Position numbers and translations under genes: made by a program. The notes below the pieces were generated by a model that had not been told where the DNA came from, did not search any database, and saw only the letters and a list, made by a program, of their open reading frames with translations. A DNA stretch of 64,000 nucleotides from Methanocella_A sp049676595 (lineage in GTDB: Archaea > Halobacteriota > Methanocellia > Methanocellales > Methanocellaceae). Every line of letters starts with the position of its first letter. The stretch's first letter is position 1. Where the stretch lies: contig NZ_CP187259.1 in assembly GCF_049676595.1 (NCBI RefSeq), positions 2,170,001 through 2,234,000 of the forward strand. Reading direction: 5' to 3'. Below are positions 26,147 through 35,010 of the stretch, one piece after another.

Positions 26147-26433
26147 CAGCCGCCAGAATTATAAAATTACCATAGTACTGACCTGGTTATACATATTTCT
26201 GGAAATATAGAACAAATATTTCCACCTAAAATTGTAGCTGGCCGACAGTGATATAAAATTTTTTATTGGAGATAGTCGAACAGAAAAATATTCCACTTCA
26301 ATGCCAGTTTCCTTGAAAAATGTAATATTATTTAATTGTTTTAGAACTCCTGACTCAAAAGCAAAAAAATATATGCGAGTAGTGATCTAAGAAAGCTTAC
26401 GTTTATTTCAAGTTTAGCTCAAGGTTGAAAAAA
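26147..26433. other. AT-rich intergenic region with promoter elements, no gene
   Basis: About 290 bp of AT-rich sequence between the terminator and the HTH gene. Candidate TATA runs occur near 26253 (GATATAAAATT) and 26368 (AAAAATATATG). No palindromic element or open frame stands out. The long leader of the regulator at 26434 may carry its own regulatory sites. Confidence 0.4.
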
Positions 26434-26808
26434 ATGAGAGAAGCAGAAATTATTGTACTTGATGAGAAAGATGATGAGTATGTCAGGCTGCTGGAAAATT
26501 TCGGGCTCAGCAGATCTATGGCAAAGATCATCATCTGTCTTGCACTTCACCAGGAATGTACCAGCAGGCAGATCGAGATCATCACTGGAATCAAGTCTTC
26601 GACGGTGAGCATAATTCTAAAAAAGCTGCGGGAAGATAAGATCGTGGCAGGCACTAAAAAGGCCGAAAAGGACGTCGACAGGGAAATCATGCACTACCGG
26701 CTGTCCGGCTCTATGGATCACATCCTCGCGATTCTCGAAGAGCGGAAACGGAAGGAAACAACCCAGTACATCGAGAAGATCAAGAAGATCAAGAGCAAGC
26801 TGAAATAA
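26434..26808 (+). CDS. ArsR/TrmB-like winged-helix transcriptional regulator
   Basis: A 124-aa regulator starting at ATG 26434; an in-frame TTG three codons earlier is not needed. The winged helix occupies about residues 20-85: SRSMAKIIICLALHQECTSRQIEIITGIKSSTVSIILKKLREDKIV, with a recognition helix at SSTVSIILKKLRE. The lysine-rich coiled-coil tail (YIEKIKKIKSKLK) probably dimerises. No effector-binding cysteines are visible. Its target is not known; the neighbours are unrelated in function. Confidence 0.75.
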   Translation: MREAEIIVLDEKDDEYVRLLENFGLSRSMAKIIICLALHQECTSRQIEIITGIKSSTVSIILKKLREDKIVAGTKKAEKDVDREIMHYRLSGSMDHILAILEERKRKETTQYIEKIKKIKSKLK

Positions 26809-26862
26809 GCAGGCAATCTTTATATTTTAGCGGGTTATAAAGTATTTGACTGGAGAATTTGC

Positions 26863-27093
26863 ATGGTCCTGGGAGCTATACTTAGCGCAATTTTCGGTGC
26901 CATAGTCGGCTATATCGCAGGATGGATCGTCGAGCTGTTCCCGAATTTTAACAGCGTTCTCACCGGGGGCATAGAGATGCTGACCGGCATCGACGTCACG
27001 GGAAAAACCAGGCTGCTGTTTACGGGCCTGGGATTTCTGCTGGGAGTGCTGGCCGGGGTCGTGCAGATCATCGCCAGCAATAAAAAACATTAA
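26863..27093 (+). CDS. Small two-helix membrane protein
   Basis: Not recognised. 76 aa with a glycine-rich hydrophobic hairpin: helix about 5-27 (ILSAIFGAIVGYIAGWIV) and helix about 50-70 (LLFTGLGFLLGVLAGVVQII) separated by a polar loop ending in TGKTR. It resembles small holin-like or GlsB-type proteins in shape only. A TATA-like TATATTTTAG lies about 40 bp before the ATG. Its 3' end overlaps the DUF447 gene by 4 bp on the opposite strand. Confidence 0.55.
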   Translation: MVLGAILSAIFGAIVGYIAGWIVELFPNFNSVLTGGIEMLTGIDVTGKTRLLFTGLGFLLGVLAGVVQIIASNKKH

Positions 27094-27644
27094 TCTGAGA
27101 GCCCGAGTATATTTTTTAGCCTTTTCATCGCCTCGATATCCCGGGGCGTTCCGCACTTCCCGACCAGGATATCGTCTTCGTGTATCCTTTGCCTGCCTTC
27201 ATCACCAAGGAAGTGCAGGCGGGTACCTATGATAGTGGCATCGATGACGGAGGCGAATCCCCGGCTGAAACGTGGTACTGTAGTTTTCACGACTTCCCTC
27301 CGGATTTCCGTGAGCTTTACCACACCATCAACGTCTGCCCTGAAGTAAGCCCATGCATACGCGTCCTTGATTACGGGTGGCAGGTCCTGCTGCGGAACGT
27401 AAAAGCTACTTCCCAGATCTTCGAAGGCCGCGGTGACGAAAATCAAAGGATCTGTGACTATGTTGGCCACCAGGTGTCCGGTCTCCTTGACGTTAGCGAA
27501 CGTGCGGGTGCCGGGGTACATCCTGATAAAGAGGCTTTCCCCGCGCTTCACGATTCCCATCGGCGCAGCGTTCGGCGTTCCCTCAGCCGATAAGGTCGTC
27601 ACGATCGTCTCTGTGATGCCTTCCTGGAAGATCTCATCAGCCAT
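27090..27644 (-). CDS. DUF447-family protein (FMN-binding split-barrel-like)
   Basis: A 184-aa soluble protein with the DUF447 pattern: EGITETIVTTLSAEGTPNAAPMGIVKRGE at the N-terminus, resembling a flavin-binding split barrel, then RTFANVKETGHLVANIVTDPLIFV. Family members are found in methanogens and other archaea and bind FMN in structures; the reaction is unknown. It directly follows the CitG-like gene (gap of 4 bp), and the two plus marker 9 form a likely operon. This suggests cofactor-related work. Confidence 0.75.
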   Translation of the reverse strand: MADEIFQEGITETIVTTLSAEGTPNAAPMGIVKRGESLFIRMYPGTRTFANVKETGHLVANIVTDPLIFVTAAFEDLGSSFYVPQQDLPPVIKDAYAWAYFRADVDGVVKLTEIRREVVKTTVPRFSRGFASVIDATIIGTRLHFLGDEGRQRIHEDDILVGKCGTPRDIEAMKRLKNILGLSD

Positions 27645-27648
27645 ATTG

Positions 27649-28497
27649 TTACACCCTCATTCCCCGTAACAGAGCAATAAAGATGCCAGCGATAATGATG
27701 TCGGCAGTTGATCCCGGGTTGATCTTTTCCCGGTAGAGGCGGTTAGACAGCTCGTTGAGCGTCATTCTGCGCTCCTGTACGTCGATCGCCAGGCCCTGGA
27801 CGTAGATTGCCTTTGCCATGTCATATTTCTTCGAGATGAAGGTATCCGGCTCGTCGGCCAGCAGATCGAGGTACGTCAGGACGACCGCATCGTTGAGGGT
27901 GCCGGTGAGCCGGCGTTCGGCGATGAGCTCGGCCGCTTTGAAGGACCGGGAGAAGCCGTTGGTCCATTCCCTGGCCACCATGTCATTTTTGGATGACATC
28001 TCCATGATACCGAACAGGGTCAGCCCCCGCTGCCGGATCTCTTCCAGGGACTTCTCGTCGGCGACGTCCAGCTCTTCGGAGCCTTTCATCTTCACCTGGA
28101 CTTTACCAAACGCCCTGTAAAACTGTACAGCATCATCTACTGTTGTCTCCCTGGCGATATTGATCGCCATATTCTGCAGATCATGGAAGTCAGACGTAGC
28201 TGCCTTGATCAGCGGGAACAGCAGGATATAGGCGCCGAAATGCGTGTTGCCGCCGGGCTGCCAGGAAGTGCTTTCCTCGCATGCATCGAGGATCAGCTGT
28301 CCGATACCATCGTTGCGGGAGGCGCGTTCCAGCACTGGGTATACGCCGATAGCTGCGGCGATGAAATCCTCGTACTTGGTATCTGAGTAGTCGTGGTCCC
28401 TGTCGATGTTACCGGGCTTGGGAGTGCCCGAGACCTCGAGGGCCATGGCCAGCACCGCGCACCGGGCGATAAAAGAAGGGGTCAGCAGGCGTTCCAT
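27649..28497 (-). CDS. Triphosphoribosyl-dephospho-CoA synthase-like (CitG family) protein
   Basis: A 282-aa protein with the CitG-family pattern: LTPSFIARCAVLAMALEVSGTPKPGNIDRDHDYSDTKYEDF near the N-terminus, EESTSWQPGGNTHFGAYILLFPL (the conserved NTHLG region), and GSTADIIIAGIFIALLRG at the end. CitG makes the citrate-lyase prosthetic group precursor from ATP and dephospho-CoA. Methanogens lack citrate lyase, so this subfamily probably serves another cofactor. I place the start at ATG 28497; an earlier ATG at 28509 would overlap the marker 9 stop. Confidence 0.75.
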   Translation of the reverse strand: MERLLTPSFIARCAVLAMALEVSGTPKPGNIDRDHDYSDTKYEDFIAAAIGVYPVLERASRNDGIGQLILDACEESTSWQPGGNTHFGAYILLFPLIKAATSDFHDLQNMAINIARETTVDDAVQFYRAFGKVQVKMKGSEELDVADEKSLEEIRQRGLTLFGIMEMSSKNDMVAREWTNGFSRSFKAAELIAERRLTGTLNDAVVLTYLDLLADEPDTFISKKYDMAKAIYVQGLAIDVQERRMTLNELSNRLYREKINPGSTADIIIAGIFIALLRGMRV

Positions 28498-28498
28498 G

Positions 28499-29629
28499 TT
28501 ACGTGACAACCCGGTCTTTGTCGATGTTTTTCATGATCTCGTCGGCCAGCTTTTTCTTAAGCCCGACGTATTCTTTCATATCCAGGGCTTTTTCTTCCAT
28601 CGAGCCGTCTCTCAGGTAGCAGTGCTTGTTGAACTTGCAGCACCACACCATGCTTCCGAAACACGTCATGCTGCCCCCTTCGAGCTTCGTGGCCTTGCCG
28701 AAGCCCATCTTGATCCTGGCGAAAGTATCCGGGGACAGGTTCGCCCTGCGGAGAGCCATGTGAATGGGGCAGTCCTTGACCGGTGGACAGCACCAGGTAA
28801 GGCCTCTGAGATCGCCACCCCTGCAGATGTGCGAAGGAGCGTTGTACCAGCCGGACATGCGCTGCTGATCTTCAGTGTAGGTGACCAGGCTCTTGATGAT
28901 CTTCGGGTTTTCCATGACCGGCCTGGCCAGCGAGATCATATCGCAGCCGGCAGAATATGCAGCCTGTGCAGTTTCATAGCGGGTGATCGAATTGTTGCCT
29001 ATGATGAAGAGCCCGGTGCCGTCCCGGAGTTTCTTGATGAGGTTCACGTTCGGGCCTCTGGAGCCCATCGTATCGATGTGGACGATGTCGAGCCCCGCCT
29101 TTTCCAGCAGGCGCAGCAGTGGCAGCTCGTCGACGATGCCGGCCCGCATCTTCAGCGACAGCACAACTCCCGTCTTTTTCAGCTCAGCCACCATCCGGGA
29201 CAGCCCTACCCGGTCCTTGAGCAGGACCTCCCCGACGCCGATAGCGGCCATCTCTTCCTGCCTGCAGTGAGCGTTCAGCTCCATCATGGCACCATAGCTT
29301 TTTGCCAGTTCGGCGGCTGCGATAAGAGGCTCCAGGCTGGCAGCCCTCACGTTGATCCCGATGGCAACCCCTTTGCCGGAGACTTTTTTAAGGTCGGCCT
29401 CGATCAGCTCGAGCGGCCTCTCCGCGATAAACTCTTTCCTGCCCCTTTTCGCCATCTCGCCTGATGCAGCCATGGTCGCCGTATCAAGGCTGTAGCCGCC
29501 AAGGATGTACAGCCCTGCATCCGTGCAGCTGTCGAAGAAAGCGCCGTCGGTGATGCCCGCCATAGACGCCACGGCCACCGGATTTTTAAACCGGACGTAG
29601 CCAACAGTAAGATCAAAGAGATCGGTCAT
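28499..29629 (-). CDS. Methanogenesis marker protein 9
   Basis: A 376-aa protein. The N-terminal part (about 1-255) is a TIM barrel of dihydrouridine-synthase type: VRFKNPVAVASMAGITDGAF, MELNAHCRQEEM, GLDIVHIDTMG, LFIIGNNSITRYETAQAAYSAGCDMISLARP. The C-terminal marker 9 domain has ordered cysteines: HICRGGDLRG, CCPPVKDCPIHMALRR, MTCFGSMVWCCKFNKHCYLRDG. The family is restricted to methanogens and near relatives; its substrate is unknown. It heads the run marker 9, CitG-like, DUF447. Confidence 0.85.
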   Translation of the reverse strand: MTDLFDLTVGYVRFKNPVAVASMAGITDGAFFDSCTDAGLYILGGYSLDTATMAASGEMAKRGRKEFIAERPLELIEADLKKVSGKGVAIGINVRAASLEPLIAAAELAKSYGAMMELNAHCRQEEMAAIGVGEVLLKDRVGLSRMVAELKKTGVVLSLKMRAGIVDELPLLRLLEKAGLDIVHIDTMGSRGPNVNLIKKLRDGTGLFIIGNNSITRYETAQAAYSAGCDMISLARPVMENPKIIKSLVTYTEDQQRMSGWYNAPSHICRGGDLRGLTWCCPPVKDCPIHMALRRANLSPDTFARIKMGFGKATKLEGGSMTCFGSMVWCCKFNKHCYLRDGSMEEKALDMKEYVGLKKKLADEIMKNIDKDRVVT

Positions 29630-29728
29630 GTGAAAACACCAGATAATGCAAAAAAATGGCTATATTTTGAAATGTACTTTTTGGTCGAATTTAAGATCCA
29701 TGCTGTTAAGCAGGTTCCTGTATAGAAG

Positions 29729-31252
29729 TTAATGCTTTTCGGCCACGGAACTATCGGTGAAGATCGACAGCAGGTGCTTCCGGCCGTTGATCATTACTAC
29801 GTCAAACGAAGTCTTGCCTTCGGGGTAACTTCCGTCTTTCGCGCGGAACCGGACCTTGGCATTGATGATCCGGCCATATCTGGAGAGCTGCTCAACCAGG
29901 ATAGCCCGATCCTCAGAGGAGATAATATCTAGCTCTGTAGAAGTTTTTCCGATGAGTTCTTCCCCGGTATACCCGAACACCTCGGAAAAACGCCGGTTTA
30001 TGTCAACAAACCGGCCCTCATCGAGGGTTGTTATTCCCATTGGCAGAGGATTGTATCTGAAAGCCTGGGAAAACTTATCTTCGCTTTCACGGAGCGCCTG
30101 CTCAACCAGCACCTTGTTAGTTATATCCTGAGCAGTGCCGAAAATACGCACGATATTACCCTGCTCATCGCGGATAAACTCAACTTCATCATGCAGGTAG
30201 TGTAATTCACCATCCGGCCGAATAATCCGGAAATCGAAGTTAGTAGACTGCATGTCCCGGGTAACCCCTTTAAATATCCTTGCCAGAACCTCCCGGTCTT
30301 CAGGGATTATGTAAGATACTATCTGGACTAACTTAAATTCCGATTCTACTGATTCAATCCCAAATAGCTTCTTCGACTGGTCGGACAGCCAGAGGGTATC
30401 AGTTACCAGATCCCAGTCCCAGTTACCCATATGAGCCATAGTGAGCGCTTTAGCCAGCTTTGACTCGCTGGCCCGGAAGGCTTCCATAGCCCGGTACTCC
30501 TCCGTGGTATCCCTGAAGACGAAGACTACGCCATCGATCTGTCGCTTGCTATTGAAGATCGGGGATAAGGTGCAGTTTACCTGGCACCTGGCACCTGTCC
30601 GGCTGATCATTGTCATCATACTTTTAGAGGAGCAGGCGACACCAGTTTCCATGACCTTAGCGATCGGGCACTCGACTTTATTGCCGGTTTCCGTATCGAT
30701 GATATGAACGATATCGTGAATGTTTTTGCCCTGGGCTTCGGCCACCTTCCACCCAGTAATGGCCTCAACTGCGGAGTTCATGTAGGTGATAAGTAACTGC
30801 GAGTTAGTGGAAATCACAGCATCGCTGATACTGTCTAAGGTAGTTTCCAGCAGGTGCCTCGTTTCGTTCAGCTCTGCGTCCATCTTATGCTTGTATAGTG
30901 CCATTTCGATGGTCGTCCTCATCTCCCGCTCGTCGAACGGCTTCAGGATGTAGCCGAACGGGCCGGTGAGCTTGGACTTCTGCAGGGTAGTATAGTCCGA
31001 GTTTGCGGTCATGTAGACAATAGGAATGTTATGAAGCGCTTTGATCTGGCTTGCGGCCTCGATGCCATCGATCTTACCCTTGAGGCCGATATCCATCAGT
31101 ACGATATCCGGGCAGTCAGAGCTTACTTTCTTGATAGCTTCTTCTCCGTAAGCAGTCGTGCCAGCGATCTCGTAGCCGAGATTGATCAGACGGTTCTTAA
31201 TGTCGAGCTGAACGATCGCTTCATCTTCAACGACCAGAACTTTCTCTTTCAC
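29729..31252 (-). CDS. Response regulator with receiver domain and three PAS domains, no kinase
   Basis: A 507-aa signalling protein from GTG 31252 (GGGGAT just before); an ATG at 31291 is less likely. The receiver domain covers about residues 1-120: VLVVEDEAIVQLDI, phospho-acceptor DIVLMDIGLKGKIDG, VYMTANSD and the KPF switch (YILKPFDEREM). PAS domains follow at about 135-255, 265-385 and 395-505. No histidine kinase, GGDEF or DNA-binding output is present, so it probably talks to a partner by protein contact. It is isolated from other signalling genes here. Confidence 0.85.
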   Translation of the reverse strand: MKEKVLVVEDEAIVQLDIKNRLINLGYEIAGTTAYGEEAIKKVSSDCPDIVLMDIGLKGKIDGIEAASQIKALHNIPIVYMTANSDYTTLQKSKLTGPFGYILKPFDEREMRTTIEMALYKHKMDAELNETRHLLETTLDSISDAVISTNSQLLITYMNSAVEAITGWKVAEAQGKNIHDIVHIIDTETGNKVECPIAKVMETGVACSSKSMMTMISRTGARCQVNCTLSPIFNSKRQIDGVVFVFRDTTEEYRAMEAFRASESKLAKALTMAHMGNWDWDLVTDTLWLSDQSKKLFGIESVESEFKLVQIVSYIIPEDREVLARIFKGVTRDMQSTNFDFRIIRPDGELHYLHDEVEFIRDEQGNIVRIFGTAQDITNKVLVEQALRESEDKFSQAFRYNPLPMGITTLDEGRFVDINRRFSEVFGYTGEELIGKTSTELDIISSEDRAILVEQLSRYGRIINAKVRFRAKDGSYPEGKTSFDVVMINGRKHLLSIFTDSSVAEKH

Positions 31253-31460
31253 CAATATCCCCGATACCCGCTGGTTTAATAAAGTAAACAATAGCTGAAG
31301 CTATTATCAATGTTTTCTTATATATTTGAAAGTGCTCTTTAACAGGCATAAATAAGTACAATATTTCGAGGCTGAGTCAGGATATGCAAAAGGCTATAAC
31401 ATTTCTTATCCATGTATACTACTGCAAACCGACGTCGTCATTCCGAGAGGGCAATAGAAG

Positions 31461-32399
31461 ATGACAATTTTACTGGAAACCGCAGAAAAGATCAGGAACA
31501 TGGAGATCAGGGGAGCCGGCAGGATCGCCAGAGCTGCAGCTCTTGCCCTGAAAGACGAAGCGAAGTCTATAGAGACCGATAGTCTCGACGACTTCAACGG
31601 AAAGATGAAAGCGGCATACAAAATGCTGTACCTGACTCGCCCAACAGCAGTATCGCTACCTAACGCCCTGCGTATCGTCATGCGCTACAAGGCAGCAACG
31701 GTCGAGGAAGCCCGCAGCCAGATCATCGCCAACGCAGACGCGTTTGTCACCGGATCGGAAAACGCCGTAAAGAGAATCGGAGAGATCGGTGCCAGGCGGA
31801 TTAAAGACGGCTACACGATAATGACCCACTGTAACTCGTCTGCCGCAGCCCAGATCATCCAGACGGCGTTCAAAACAAAGAAAGATATCAGCGTCATCGC
31901 GACCGAAACCCGCCCCAGGATGCAGGGTTACGTTACGGTTGACATCATGCAAAAAGCCGGTATACCGACCACCCTGATCCTCGACTCCGCAGTCCGGTAC
32001 AACATGAAGAAAGCCGACGCGGTCGTAGTGGGTGCGGATGCGATCACCGTCAACGGGAACCTCATCAACAAAGTAGGCACCTCTCAGCTGGCGCTCGCCG
32101 CACACGAAGCCCGGGTACCCTTCATAGTAGCGGCGGAGACCTATAAGTTCAGCCCCAGAACACTGCTCGGAGAACTTGTGGAGATCGAAGAAAGAGATCC
32201 TTCGGAAGTGCTGAGCCCCGAGATGCAGAAAAAGTGGCCCAACCTCAAGATCGCAAACCCGGCGTTCGACATAACCCCGCACAGCTACATCGACCTGATC
32301 TGCACGGAGATCGGAGCGATACCGCCAGAGATGGCTTACTGGGTGATCACCGAAAAGCTCGGGTGGGAGATCGAAGAAGCCGGCGAAAACGGCATTTAA
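31461..32399 (+). CDS. Ribose-1,5-bisphosphate isomerase (AMP/RuBisCO pathway)
   Basis: Converts ribose-1,5-bisphosphate to ribulose-1,5-bisphosphate, feeding form III RuBisCO in the archaeal AMP pathway. It belongs to the eIF2B-like family. The 312-aa sequence has IRGAGRIARAAALAL, the catalytic MTHCNSSAA (C124), ATETRPRMQG, and GADAITVNGNLINKVGT with catalytic D193. Close members follow with AAETYKFSPRTLLGELVEIEERDP, which matches known R15P isomerases rather than translation factors. No RuBisCO gene is in the window. A TATA-like CTTATATATT lies near 31318, well upstream of the gene. Confidence 0.92.
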   Translation: MTILLETAEKIRNMEIRGAGRIARAAALALKDEAKSIETDSLDDFNGKMKAAYKMLYLTRPTAVSLPNALRIVMRYKAATVEEARSQIIANADAFVTGSENAVKRIGEIGARRIKDGYTIMTHCNSSAAAQIIQTAFKTKKDISVIATETRPRMQGYVTVDIMQKAGIPTTLILDSAVRYNMKKADAVVVGADAITVNGNLINKVGTSQLALAAHEARVPFIVAAETYKFSPRTLLGELVEIEERDPSEVLSPEMQKKWPNLKIANPAFDITPHSYIDLICTEIGAIPPEMAYWVITEKLGWEIEEAGENGI

Positions 32400-32427
32400 A
32401 TGAAGGGATGTAACCGGAGAGACCGAC

Positions 32428-32724
32428 ATGAGAATCGAATTCGAGCACCTGCTTGACAACGAGATCAAAGGCATCGAAAACCTGGACGAAACGGTAGAAG
32501 TTTGCTATCCTACAGGCTGCGTCGACATGACCAAAAAGGAGATACTCGCCAAGATGTGCGAGATCGAATTCAAGATGACCGGCACCTGGACCCACGAGTT
32601 CCTCGACGACCTCGAACAAAAATACCGGCATATGAACGCCTCCCAGCTGGCAAAAGAAATGTGCGACAGACTCCAGGAAATTTTCGACTGGGACGAGACC
32701 GTCTATGCCAGAGTGCTGGGATAA
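32428..32724 (+). CDS. Small acidic hypothetical protein, 98 aa
   Basis: Not recognised. Soluble and helical, with three cysteines (CYPTGC and MCDRL) and an acidic overall charge. It starts MRIEFEHLLDNEIKG after GGAGAGACC and is 28 bp downstream of the R15P isomerase, so the two are probably one transcript. The length and even composition argue for a real gene. It may work with the isomerase, but only proximity says so. Confidence 0.6.
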   Translation: MRIEFEHLLDNEIKGIENLDETVEVCYPTGCVDMTKKEILAKMCEIEFKMTGTWTHEFLDDLEQKYRHMNASQLAKEMCDRLQEIFDWDETVYARVLG

Positions 32725-32758
32725 ATAGCATCACCAGCACGAAGCCTAAATTTCTTTT

Positions 32759-33310
32759 TTAAGTATAATTCGACGCCAGCCGGATTTTACCATTGTTCCG
32801 GATGATCTCAGTATTGGTAAGCTTCACCCTATAGCCGTCTGTCTCTACGTTCTCGGAGTAGACCCTGACCCACCGCTGGCCGGGAGAAAGCCGTATTGAA
32901 GAGCCGTTATACCTCAGAAGCACAGTCCCGTCATCGAGCACGTCGTCGATATTAATCCCGTCGGTATTTGCCGGACAGGCTGAGACACCAAGCAAGCGGG
33001 TGGAGATACCATATCCTGCATCCTGCATCAGGCTCTGGGTAGTACCAACCAGTAGTTTAAGCGAGCTGTTGATCCGGGAATTATCTACGCAGGTAAGAAC
33101 AGAGTTTTCCGCATCGTAGACATATTCTTCCCCGGAGATCGTTTTACCGGTATAGTTCCCGTATACGAGCTGCCCCCGGGTATTGTTTTTATGCTCGATG
33201 AACACGATCGAATCTTCACCGGAGAGGCTTAGCTGATCTAAGCTTATACATGCCAGAGGTATAGCTATGCCAACTGCCAGGATTATTATTGCCAGCTTCC
33301 ATTTCTGCAT
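32759..33310 (-). CDS. Membrane-anchored hypothetical extracytoplasmic protein
   Basis: A 183-aa protein from the ATG at 33310 with GGGAAGGG before it. One N-terminal helix (KLAIIILAVGIAIPLACISL) acts as signal anchor. The rest is a beta-rich extracytoplasmic domain with several Asn-X-Ser/Thr sequons. A conserved-looking end (VRVYSENVETDGYRVKLTNTE) follows. It is not matched to a family. It follows the next gene closely and likely shares its transcript. Confidence 0.6.
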   Translation of the reverse strand: MQKWKLAIIILAVGIAIPLACISLDQLSLSGEDSIVFIEHKNNTRGQLVYGNYTGKTISGEEYVYDAENSVLTCVDNSRINSSLKLLVGTTQSLMQDAGYGISTRLLGVSACPANTDGINIDDVLDDGTVLLRYNGSSIRLSPGQRWVRVYSENVETDGYRVKLTNTEIIRNNGKIRLASNYT

Positions 33311-33333
33311 GCGAACCCTTCCCACAGGCTGTT

Positions 33334-34068
33334 CTACGGCTGCTTTCTAACCAGCCGCGCTGCTGCGATAAGAGTAATAAGAGAAATAAAAGCTGTCATG
33401 CCGGGCACTGAAACTGGCGCACCACTTTTCGGCGTCTTTAGCTCGTCCTTGATGCCAACGGCCCGGAACTTGATCTCCCACGCATAGTCTGCAGGAGCGC
33501 TGCTCACGTTCCTGAACCGAATGGTCGTCCTGCCGTCGATTTTCTCTACAGATACGGGCTTGTCCAGGGCATGATTATAGTCCAGGTAAGTAAAATTTTT
33601 CAGGGGCAGGATAACCGTCGAGATCCGCTCGACTTTATTGATATCGACGCCGGGCCGGTAGCCGATACTGTAAACGCCTTTCCCTTCGTCTACGATGCGG
33701 TTGTGGTTATCGTATTCGACAGCAAAGGTGTACCCCGTGAAGTAAGGGCGATCGAAGTGAACAGTATACGCATCTGCGGTTTCAAGCTCTTTCAGGTCGT
33801 ACTTCAACGGCTTGCCCGTAGCATAGTCGTATACTGACACGTTCTCCGGCCGGAACTGCTTCTGGAGTTCGAACCTGGCGCTGGTTACCCCATCCCTGCT
33901 CGATGGCATGGTCTGCACAATCTTATAATGCAGAGCACCAGTCTCTTTTATCTCCAGCGTCATGTTAAAAACAGGAATACTCTCCTGGCAATAACCCGCA
34001 GCTGAGAACAGGGCAACAGCTACTATAAACATGAATAAGGCAAACAATCCTGTTCTCGGCAAGTGCAT
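33334..34068 (-). CDS. Secreted protein with a C-terminal sorting-like helix
   Basis: A 244-aa protein from ATG 34068; in-frame sequence further upstream is AT-rich and not coding-like. It has a signal peptide (residues 1-26, FALFMFIVAVALFSAAGYC) and a beta-rich body (about 30-215, FNMTLEIKETGALHYKIVQTMP). The C-terminus VPGMTAFISLITLIAAARLVRKQP resembles archaeal PGF-CTERM-type signals processed by archaeosortase, here with PGM for PGF. A TTTTTAAA run about 30 bp before the ATG makes it probably leaderless. Body function unknown. Confidence 0.65.
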   Translation of the reverse strand: MHLPRTGLFALFMFIVAVALFSAAGYCQESIPVFNMTLEIKETGALHYKIVQTMPSSRDGVTSARFELQKQFRPENVSVYDYATGKPLKYDLKELETADAYTVHFDRPYFTGYTFAVEYDNHNRIVDEGKGVYSIGYRPGVDINKVERISTVILPLKNFTYLDYNHALDKPVSVEKIDGRTTIRFRNVSSAPADYAWEIKFRAVGIKDELKTPKSGAPVSVPGMTAFISLITLIAAARLVRKQP

Positions 34069-34210
34069 ATACCATAAATCTGCGTTATGGTTTAAAAAGG
34101 CTGCTGCTTGATTTATTGGCCATAAAATTCCAAATGGCGGCAATATTATTATGCGATTGTATATATATGCTTTGAAAAATAAGTTGTTGGTGAGTAAGCC
34201 ACTATCAGGC

Positions 34211-34846
34211 TTACTCAAGCACAGTGTGCCTCTGCTTCAGGAACGACTCGTCCACGCCCTTGATCACCATCATCTTGGCGATGAAGGCATCGAGGAAGAC
34301 CGCAGCCGTAAGCTCGAACAAAGTGCCGAGAGGAGTCAGGGATTTGTGGTTGCCCCGCAGCTGCCGTTCCATATATTCCTTACCAGGGTTCGGCTTCTGC
34401 TTGTTGTCGAGAATTACCACGAGGTCAGACATCCTGCCCAGAGTGGAGTCTTTGTTGGTGGTAACCGTGACCAGCTTCACCTTGAGCTTTTTGCAGATGT
34501 CGCCGAACTCGGAGATGGTGCGGGTGTTGCCCGAGCCCGAGATGGCTACGACTACGTCGCCGGCGGTGACTGCAGGGGTGACGATTTCGCCTACTACGTA
34601 CACCTGGAAGCCTATGTGCATCAGGCGCATGGCAAACGACTTCGCGACCAGACCGGAACGGCCTGCTCCCATGACATAGATGCGGTTAGCCGAGATCAGC
34701 AGGTTCGCGAACTCGTCGAGGCTGGAAGCATCGATACAATCGGCAACGTCGATCAGGCTATCGGCGATGGAGATCATAGTATCCGTGACAACCTGGTTGG
34801 TGTTAGCGTTTAACGTAGCTTCAGTGCGAGGTGATTTTACTTCCAT
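34211..34846 (-). CDS. hxlB: 6-phospho-3-hexuloisomerase
   Basis: SIS-domain isomerase converting 3-hexulose-6-phosphate to fructose-6-phosphate in the ribulose monophosphate pathway, which archaea run in reverse to make ribose-5-phosphate. Motifs: IYVMGAGRSGLVAKSFAMRLMHIG, VVAISGSGNTRTI, LVTVTTNKDSTLGRMSD and LTPLGTLFELTAAVFLDA. Length 211 aa is normal for the family. The partner 3-hexulose-6-phosphate synthase is not in the window, as a fusion or a neighbour. Confidence 0.93.
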   Translation of the reverse strand: MEVKSPRTEATLNANTNQVVTDTMISIADSLIDVADCIDASSLDEFANLLISANRIYVMGAGRSGLVAKSFAMRLMHIGFQVYVVGEIVTPAVTAGDVVVAISGSGNTRTISEFGDICKKLKVKLVTVTTNKDSTLGRMSDLVVILDNKQKPNPGKEYMERQLRGNHKSLTPLGTLFELTAAVFLDAFIAKMMVIKGVDESFLKQRHTVLE

Positions 34847-35010
34847 ATCGTGCGGCTCCTCAAAGGGCTTAAATGGTTGTGTGCCTTATTCGGTGAACTA
34901 CTTAATAAAGGTTTTCCGGCACAGGCGGTTGGAAGGCATCGAAGCACTCCGTTTTTATACAAATAGTATTTTAATTGCCGGCCAGGGAGAATTGGGAAAA
35001 TTAAGTAGAA

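Noticed and set aside
28406..29464. Long antisense frame over the marker 9 gene
   Set aside because: The opposite strand carries a full protein with ordered cysteines; the antisense product is His/Val/Asp-rich shadow sequence.
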